Source: Antedon bifida (Eukaryota; Echinodermata; Crinoidea; Comatulida; Antedonidae). Taken from it: DNA of 64,000 bases. Location: contig OY727103.1 in assembly GCA_963402885.1 (NCBI GenBank), positions 4,626,501 to 4,690,500 of the forward strand, in the 5' to 3' direction. Both the position numbers and the translations under genes were made by a program. Positions 39,401-48,400 of this stretch are shown one piece after another. Each line of letters opens with the position of its first letter. Positions within the stretch are counted from its first letter, which is position 1. The notes beneath the pieces are model-generated. The model was given only the letters and a program-made list of their open reading frames with translations, was not told the origin of the DNA and did not search any database.

Positions 39401-42400
39401 AACAGTTTTTGTTACTTGCAGTTGTGTTTTAATGATTAAAATTAGTAGAGGCATACTTTAATAACTACTTCTCATAGTAGTTGATGAATCAAGTCGATAC
39501 GACGACATCATCATGCCAGAATCCAATATGGCGTTAAATTTGGCGGGAAAAATAGGGTATTGCTAAACCCCGCAAACCTCCAAAAAAACATAGCAAACCC
39601 CACCGAACCAACATAAAAGTGATTGAATCATGAAGTGTACGACCCACTGGGTATATAAAATATTAAATTTCTACTGTTAACTACTTATTTTGGGGATAAA
39701 ACATCATTTTTTGGTAAAAATTAGAAATCATTTTATACCAAAAAATGAAGTTTTACCCCAAAAATAAGTAGTTAACAGTAGAAATTTAATTTTTTTTTTA
39801 CATGGATATACCCAGTGGGTCGTACACTACATGATTCAATCACTTTTATGTTGGTTCGGTGGGGTTTGCTATGTTTTTTTGGAGGTTTGCAGGGTTTGCG
39901 GGAAGTTAGCAATACCCTGTTTTTCCCGCCAAATTGGACGCCATATTGGATTCTGGCATGATGATGTCATTGTTATCGACTCGATTTATCAACTACTATG
40001 ATAAGTAGTTATTAAAGTAAGCCTCAGCTAATTTTAATCATCATAACACAACTCCAAGTAAAAAAAAACGTGAATTGGTTTTCCCTATCCCCTATATATA
40101 GGTATTTGTGTGTGTTAATAGAAATTTGTGTGTGTTATATAGGCCAAAATTTAAAAGTGCCGTAACAAATTTTCCCCAAGAACCTGGGATGGGGATTTTT
40201 TTTTCTGACATTCTATATGGTATACTCTATCAGAAAAACCCCAAAACATTTTTCCTATACTTTTTTTCCGCTATTTTTTTTTTTCAGGCTATACCAGGAT
40301 CTTCGGAAACATTTTCTTTTATCAATTAGACATTACTACGGCTAATCCACAAAACAGTTTACATTTCATATAACATAAAAGCCTAACAAATAATACGTCT
40401 ACTAGACATCAACATTACGTCTGCTAGTAACTGTACTGTCTGTATTACTACTTGACCAATCAATACACGATTCCCGCTCTACGGTTTTACGGACGCCATT
40501 TTTTTTTACAGAAATGACAAAAACATGATACATCACATTGTGACATTTTAAATAATAGGCCTTATATATTATGGCGATTTTTGTTTAACTCTAAAAAATG
40601 ACTTCTATAATATGCTATTGTAGGCTCGTTGTTTGTTTTTCTTGTTCAGCTAAAGAAACAACCTACCTAGACAGCCTATAATACAATACGACCGTGAATG
40701 TACTGGTCCTATTTATTTATACTAGGCCAGGCCTACTAGACAAGGCCTAGGCCTATTATTGATTAAATTACAAAACAACAATCCAAATTAAACAAAGAAT
40801 GTCTTACTTATATTATATTTCACCAAATGTAGTAAAACTTTCTTGAAAATGTAATTTTGTAAACAATATTTGTTTCCGATACAACATGGAAGCACGTATA
40901 CAATTACAAAGAACCACGTTGACGTTGTGACGTTTTCAATTCACTGACGACCGTCTTTAATATGGCATGCAATTCCCGACAAAAAAAGACATATCAGTTC
41001 ATTTCTGTGGCGATTAAAGTAATTGTATGTGTTGCACCACTTGCGCGGCGGATAACCAAACTCGTCAAAGTGACGAGTTTCATCTTTATCTTCTTTCTTT
41101 CTGTAATTTTTGTGTCACGCGTATCTGTAAAACTTAAAGCCCCCTTCCCTACGTTTTTTAGATCTAATTTAAGATCACAAACTATTTTAATGTAAAAATA
41201 ATACTATATGGTCCTATTGCGATAACTTTTTTCGTCTTTAAACGGTTAAAAATGTGAAAAATAAGTCGATTCTAATAATTATAGCGGCCCGCTATAAATC
41301 CCAAAATGCATTGCGCGCGGATTGATATTTTTGTTTTTCACCTGTAATTCGCCCACTTTTCGATCGATCGTGAGGCCAAAACAAATGGAAGACTCCTAAC
41401 TTTTCAGCGAAAATACCGGGTTTTCCCCAATTTGTATCAACGGAGTCTGGCAAAAATAGAAAGACAATTAATGCAGCAACTATACAACGTCAGGCTAAAT
41501 TCAGCACTAACAAAATATCATATTCTTCAGTTCAGGTCATAATGCCATAATCTTTTTCTGTGTGCAATATTCCAACGTATGACGTGCACGTGGCGTTTGT
41601 CGTGCGGATAACTAACTCGTCAAAGTGACGAGTTACATGTCTAGTTTTCATCTTCTTTCTTTCTGTATGATTTTTGTGTAACGCTTTTCTCTAAAACTTG
41701 CAAACATAACATTTTTTTAACTATGTTGACATTTTGACATTTATGTAACGTCGTCAAGCGAAGCTTTTCATGATGCTTACAATTGCGCAACGTGACGTAC
41801 GCGCGATTTAACGATTTTCTCGTATTTAACATAGCTCGACAACCAAATAACATTTCAACTTGAAACTTTGCAAAAGTTTAATTTATATTATGCGCTAACT
41901 TTCTGTGGGAAAAAAATTGCGTGTTTTACACAAAGTTACGCGCGCACGCGCATTTAAAATTTCAAAATGCGCAAAATTAATTTATAATCAACTTTCTACG
42001 CGTTTCATGTCGTTTTAAGCATGTCAAAAATTCCCACGCGTGCGCACATTTTTACGTGTGCGGTGCGCACGTAGCATTGAAAACGTATTTTTTTCGCGTG
42101 ATTTATGTTTTTCCAGCCTTTTCTAGTAATTTTACCAAATTTTAAACAATTTCGACTTAAAGATACGTCATACGAGCACGTCGAATTGGACAATTTGCGC
42201 GCGTTTTTTATGAAAAGGTTAAAAAATTCGTTTAAAATATGCCTTTTTTTAAACAGTCGTAATTTCTAAACTAGACGGTCAACTTTTTGTGGATGGCATA
42301 TTCTGGAAGTAGATGAGTTGTAGATATCGTATCAGGTATTAATATGGCTAACCGGACATTGTGACGTCATCGTATGGCCACGCGAATATAAAATTTAGGA

Positions 42401-45400
42401 TTTTTGTATCTTTCGTCATAGCTTACCACATTGAATAGAGCGCATCTCCACTTATCCGTTTTCCATTTTCACCCCGATTTTGATATTGTCTAGGTCAATC
42501 AACTATCTTTCGCAGGAGTTAAAAATATTTTAATTTTTTTGACGTCATCATGCATAAAAATTTAAATCACGTGTGGCATTAATTTCATCTTTACAGTAAA
42601 TTTTAATCTGTTATAGCTCGTAAGAATAAAATGTGATAATCACGATTAAAACTTTTTCTGGAAGCTATTGGATTGTAGATACGAAACTATGTAAAAATGT
42701 TGCCAATCGGATGTTGTGACGTCATCATATGGCCAGTTAAATAAAAAAGGTCGTATTTTCATCTTTTGCGTCATAATTCATTACATTTAAAAGAGCGCGC
42801 ATCAATATTTCACGTATTCAAATTTCTTCTACACGCTAATACGTTGTTGCTGAGATAATTTCCTTTTGGAAATGCTACCTTCGCGTTTCATTTTAAAACC
42901 GTCAACATGTTAAAAATTGCAATAAATATCGGGTCCCGTAATTTCACCTATTCTACACTGTATGTGATATGGATACAGATTATACTGTGTATACTATATA
43001 TGAATTTAAATAATAAAATTCAGCAATAACAACATATCATATTCTTCAGTTCAGGTCATAATGCCAACGTGAACACTTCCTTTTGTCCTCAACCTATCCC
43101 CTTAATGTTAATGTTGCACCACTTGCGCGGCGGAAAACCAAACTCGTCAAAGTGACGAGTTACATGTCTAGTTCTTTATTTCTCTCTGTACAGATTTTGT
43201 GTAACAATTATCTCAAAAAGTTGAATGTTGAAGATGACAAAATTTTCACAATATCTTTCAAATACTGTAACTTAATCCTAATAAGCTTTTCAGCGTGATC
43301 ACTCAACCGTGACGTCATTTATACGCCATTTTGTTAAATCACATTATCAATCATATCGCCATAACTCTTTATCACATATCAATAAAATTCACAATACGTA
43401 AACTTCAGGTAAAAGGTAAATATATTAACCAATAAAAGGCACGCGCACGTAGGGTCATACGCGTGAAATCGCGCGTTAAAAATTTAAAAAGCTCAAAATT
43501 AAGGTTTGATCAATTTAGAGCATGAATTAGGCTATTTGCGTGTTTCAAAAAATTACTGCGCAAAAATGCGTTTTTGCGCGCGCAATTCTTAAAAAGCGTA
43601 AAAATACGAATTTTTTGTAGAAATCGCATTCTACTCACCATCCTTAGTACATTCACCAAATTTGAGTCCGTTCTGACTTAAAATAACGCTATACGAGCAT
43701 GTTAAAAATGACAAAATGCGCACATTAATTGCATAAAAGTGCTGAAAATGATGAAAAATAAGGCATTTTTAAAATGAAAATAATTCTTCAGAATGCACGA
43801 TGACCCCTAAGTTTTTTAACTTATTCGGAAAGCTATTGAGTTGTAGATATAAATGTATATACACATTAGACGTACAAAATGGTATTACGTCATCAAATGG
43901 CCACTTGAATTAAAAAATTAGGATTTTTTTCCGTTTTGTGTAGGTTATCACATTCAATAGAGCGCATCTCCGCTATTTGAGCTCGATTTTCGCACAAATT
44001 TCAGTGTGTGCTTGCTTAATTATTTATCTATTTGCATTCATTATCTTTCGAAATTGTCATCTTTGAGTTTATTTTGATAATTCCATCATACCAAAAAATT
44101 AGAACATGATGTGTGTCCCGTAATTTCACCTATGCTACAATGTATATAGATATACAGTATATACTGTACATATTGTATATGGCATGCAAAACTCAGCACT
44201 ATAAGCGTATGCATCATGTCATAGGATGGCATACATCAACTTTTTACGATCGTATGTTAACGTACGTGCATGTTTAAAAAGTTTTAATTTCATTAAAATG
44301 ATAAAAATGATCACCTATAATTCGTCAAAGTGACGAATTAAATTCTAGTTATATTTAATATTTCAAGCTTAAAGAGTAAGAATAAAGCTGCAACTTTAAA
44401 TGTAATTGCACTTCTCATTACATTTTCCATTTTTTACACAGTTCTACAATATTATTGAGTCAAAATGTAGAATATGTAGGATACTGATAAAGTAATTATA
44501 TACCAGTTTGATGTAATTTATTATTTTTACTATATTTATTAATTTTTTTTTCATTTCATTTCCAAAAACACAACGCGCCATCAGCTGTGGCAACAAGACA
44601 AAAAATGGTTCTCAACAAGATGTGTTTTTTGTTGTTGTTTTTTGTTTGTTTGATGTAATTTATATTAAATGTCTTTTTTAGTTGGATTTGTCTCCGGATT
44701 CATTTATCTGGACTCTCACAGGAAATGGAAATATCGACTCAACCGCCGGGGTAAGATTTCTTTATTTTTTATTTGTGTTAAAAGTTTCTCACTTTGCCTC
44801 TAGAATGTTTACTGTGTTTTATTTGTTGATATAATTAGAAACCAAGATATAAATGCTAATGGTTTATATTTTTATTACATTTTTTCAAGAGCGGTTACAC
44901 GTTGGACCCTGTAAATAATAGTCAAGCTGAACTCACGTTTGCTAGTGATACTTACTTTGCAGATGACATTCAATTCGTAGGAAACATAAACTCAACTGTT
45001 AAGGGTATTTAAACTAAACGTTGTTTGTTTTTTTTTAAATCAACACAATCAATAACTAGTACTGTCATAATTGATGATAATAAAAAATGCAATACACGTA
45101 CATTTGAGTATTATTGTTTTTTGTTATCATAATGAATCGTTTGTATTTTTCAGCCGATGTGAAACCTGGAGTAATCTTACGTGTTACTATTACTGCTGAA
45201 ATCAATGACCCCGGTTTGGTCACCGCAGAAGGAGCTGCTAACGCAGTCTTCAGTAAACTACCACATTTTGTAATGAACATCACCGAGCAATCTGCAGATG
45301 GCAATGTTTATGTTAACGTTGGTCAAAAGGTGCATATGAACCTTATTGTTGAGTTTCCAAAAGGTACCGCAGATCCTACAATTGAAGTCACACTACCATA

Positions 45401-48400
45401 CAACTTTACGACTAACAAGACTAGCGAGCAATGGAGTATCAACAAAGTGTCGGTTTCCTCTGTTAGTGACAGTTTATCTTGTACGTATTCGACAGAGTTC
45501 TGCTACTACGCTCCTCAGACGCAGTACATTGCTAACGATGATGACTTCGGCATCCTTAAAGACTGGTCGGTGACACAGATTGAAGGAATTATTGAGGTGA
45601 ACGATGTAGACGCTTCTAATAACATCTTAGCGTTAGAAGTAGAAGTTGTCCTAGACGATACAGACGCGGTGGTCAACGGATCTGAGCACTGGTTAGGACT
45701 TGGAATGCAGATTGGTGACGAGGCTCACATTTGGGTTGGAGAAGTACCAGTTCATACACTGATCAATGATGTTCCGGAACCGAAAATGTCGTTCAAGATA
45801 GCATACGAAACTAATTCTTTTTATAAAGGGTAAGTGTTTTTATTGGATTCATACTATAGTATAATCATAAAACTAAAAATTGCAAGTACTTGCTGCGAGC
45901 AAAATGAAATAACGTAGTTTTGATGACGCACGGCCCTCCTAAAGACACAAACCGAGTGTCTATAATAGAACGCTTCTCATTGGATAACAAAATACCTCCC
46001 ACAGACTATGCAGTGAAAAAAACGTTAAACGCATGCCTAGGTCTTCTTAAGCCAATGGTCTGTGGACAAACAATAAACTTTCAAGTCTGACAAGCAATGA
46101 AGCGTAACGGCAGGTCAAGCTACTGTTCAGAATATTAATTAATAACCACTACGCAGCAATAAGCTAATAAAAAATGTTTATGCTCACACTGGCAGACAAA
46201 AAACAAAAAAACATAAACATAAATTAAAACATATTAATAATTTATTAGTCTTACGATTACACAATAGTTCATCTTCAATATAATATAAATATAATCCTCC
46301 AATTAAATGACAATAATTTACTCGGGTGTGTTAAAATAAATACCCTATTGTTTGATGTAGCACAAAATATGATACTATTTTGTTTTGATCTATGTCTCTA
46401 GTGATGATATTATACTATTGATTACAATTTGGCATGATGACGATTCAACCGGGAAAGCAGTAAACGCCACTTTCACATTGCTTACGTCTAAGACTGTCCA
46501 GTATATTAGCCTCGAATCCGAATACACAGAGCTCATCCAGGCACCAGTGGTAAACTCTATCATGTCTGGGCCATCTCCTGTTCGATTTGATGTAAGTTTT
46601 ATAGAGTTCTGCAGGAACCTAAAGTCTTTCAACTTCGGCCATTATCGTCTACAGATTATAGTTTTGACGGGCCATGACGTTCCACTTCTTGCAGAATCTT
46701 ATTAATTTAAAATTTAAACAAAAAAATGTTCAGCAAGTGTGGTTTATTTTTTTTTGTCTCCGTTAGATTCCTTCGTGCATGAAAGGAGTTTTCTAAATGA
46801 AACACAAACACAAATTGAAAATGTAGTAACATTTGTTTTACAGCTTGGAACTATTCAGATTGCTGCCAAACCAACCTTCCGAGTACGCTTAGGAATCGAC
46901 AAAAATGGAAACAGTGCTCCGGGCACTCATCGCTTTGTTGGCGTGGCTGATTTGTTGTGGTTCTCGACTGTTAGCGATAACGTTCTAGGTTCTACAGATC
47001 TTTTTCAATTTGAGTACTCGGACATACCAGATGTTGAAGGTGGTGGTAAGTGTAGCATTATCGTATTGAAAATGAAATGTGCAAGAAAATGGTTGAGTTC
47101 TGGTTGATTTTTTATAACTTTCTTATCGTTTATTGTTGCACTTATCGTGATCCAAATTTGGCAATACTTAATCTAATTCGGAACTGGCTGTTTATATCTT
47201 TTTAGGCAGGCCTACATAGCCTATACACAAACATGAGATTGTTATTTTTGATTTATGTTCTGTTTGTTATAATGATTAATTACTCCAACATTAACTCTCA
47301 TACTTCAGATTTATGTCGGCCTGGTTACACACCTTACAAAGAAACGTGTTACAAAGTGTTCAACGACACGCTACAAACTTGGGATACAGCAAAGGCGGCA
47401 TGTGAAGCAGACAATTCGGAACTAGTCATGATTGAAGATACGTTTGAACAGCAATTTCTTCGCATCCTCGTTCCAGTACTCTCGCCATACAAATACTGGA
47501 TTGGGCTGAAAGACGCTGGGGTTAGTATGATGTTATCCATATAATTGAAGACTGATGACGTAACCTGATGTAATCATGGCGGTGGTTATATTAATTAACT
47601 GTATGCGATATACTGTATTATACCTTATGGTTATTCAAAACATCTTGCATTTTGTAGAGTACTGATATGTTCATGTGGACAGACGGTTCATCGACATCTT
47701 ATACAAAATGGCTACCAGATAGGCCAGGGGCAAGCGCGACTGAAGACTGTGGAGCTGCGGCTTTTGTAGATGTCTACGATACAAGGGATGTCAGTACTGA
47801 TCTTGGTGATTGGGACATTATGGACTGCACCGCTGTCCTGCCAGCTATCTGCGAGTATCCTATGTTTGATGGTAGGTTCCTAGTTCAGCAAAGGGAAGGC
47901 GCCAACTTTGATCGATTCAAAGTTTCCTCAATTTTCTAAGTTACATTGTAAAAACTAAACATAATTTCGCTAGATTTTGTTTGAATATTTTCAGAATACT
48001 CAATTCTTAAGTTTAAAAGTTCCTACATGATTGAGTACAACAATATAAATATAGTAGAGAAAATTAAACCCTGTCTTATAAATGTATACACAAAGCATTG
48101 TGAACATAGTGTTTTAATCAAATGAGCTACTATAACTGTCATCACTATCATTTTTAATGTCACCCATAACCCTTTCCTCATTATTCGACGAGAATAAGAG
48201 CCCGTTCAGTTTAGTTCATTAACCGCGTTGGCTTAATAGACCAATTATCGCTAACTTTGGTAGGTAATTGTTAGCAACATTTCCATGTAAATAACTAAGC
48301 CTAAACGGGCCCCATGTTGCCGAACCTCACTTTTTTGTTCTAATTATCACACTGATTATGTTTACTTCAGAGGAGCCTGCACTTAACCCGGCTAAAGAAC

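Larger units (their letters stand above)
41041..44348 (+). repeat. Second Helitron-like array, mixed B-B-A
   Basis: Head-to-tail pieces: a 3' end only (GCGGATAACC at 41048, hairpin, no CTAG); a short B unit to CTAG at 41641-41644 with a foreign insert; a full B unit to CTAG at 43168-43171 with GCGGAAAACC at 43130; and a family A unit in plus orientation to CTAG at 44345-44348 with AAATGATCACCT at 44305. A and B joined in the same orientation supports a common mobilisation system. Confidence 0.8.

Noticed and set aside
46390-47540. Minus-strand frames opposite gene 1 exons
   Set aside because: Antisense shadows of exons 6 and 8.
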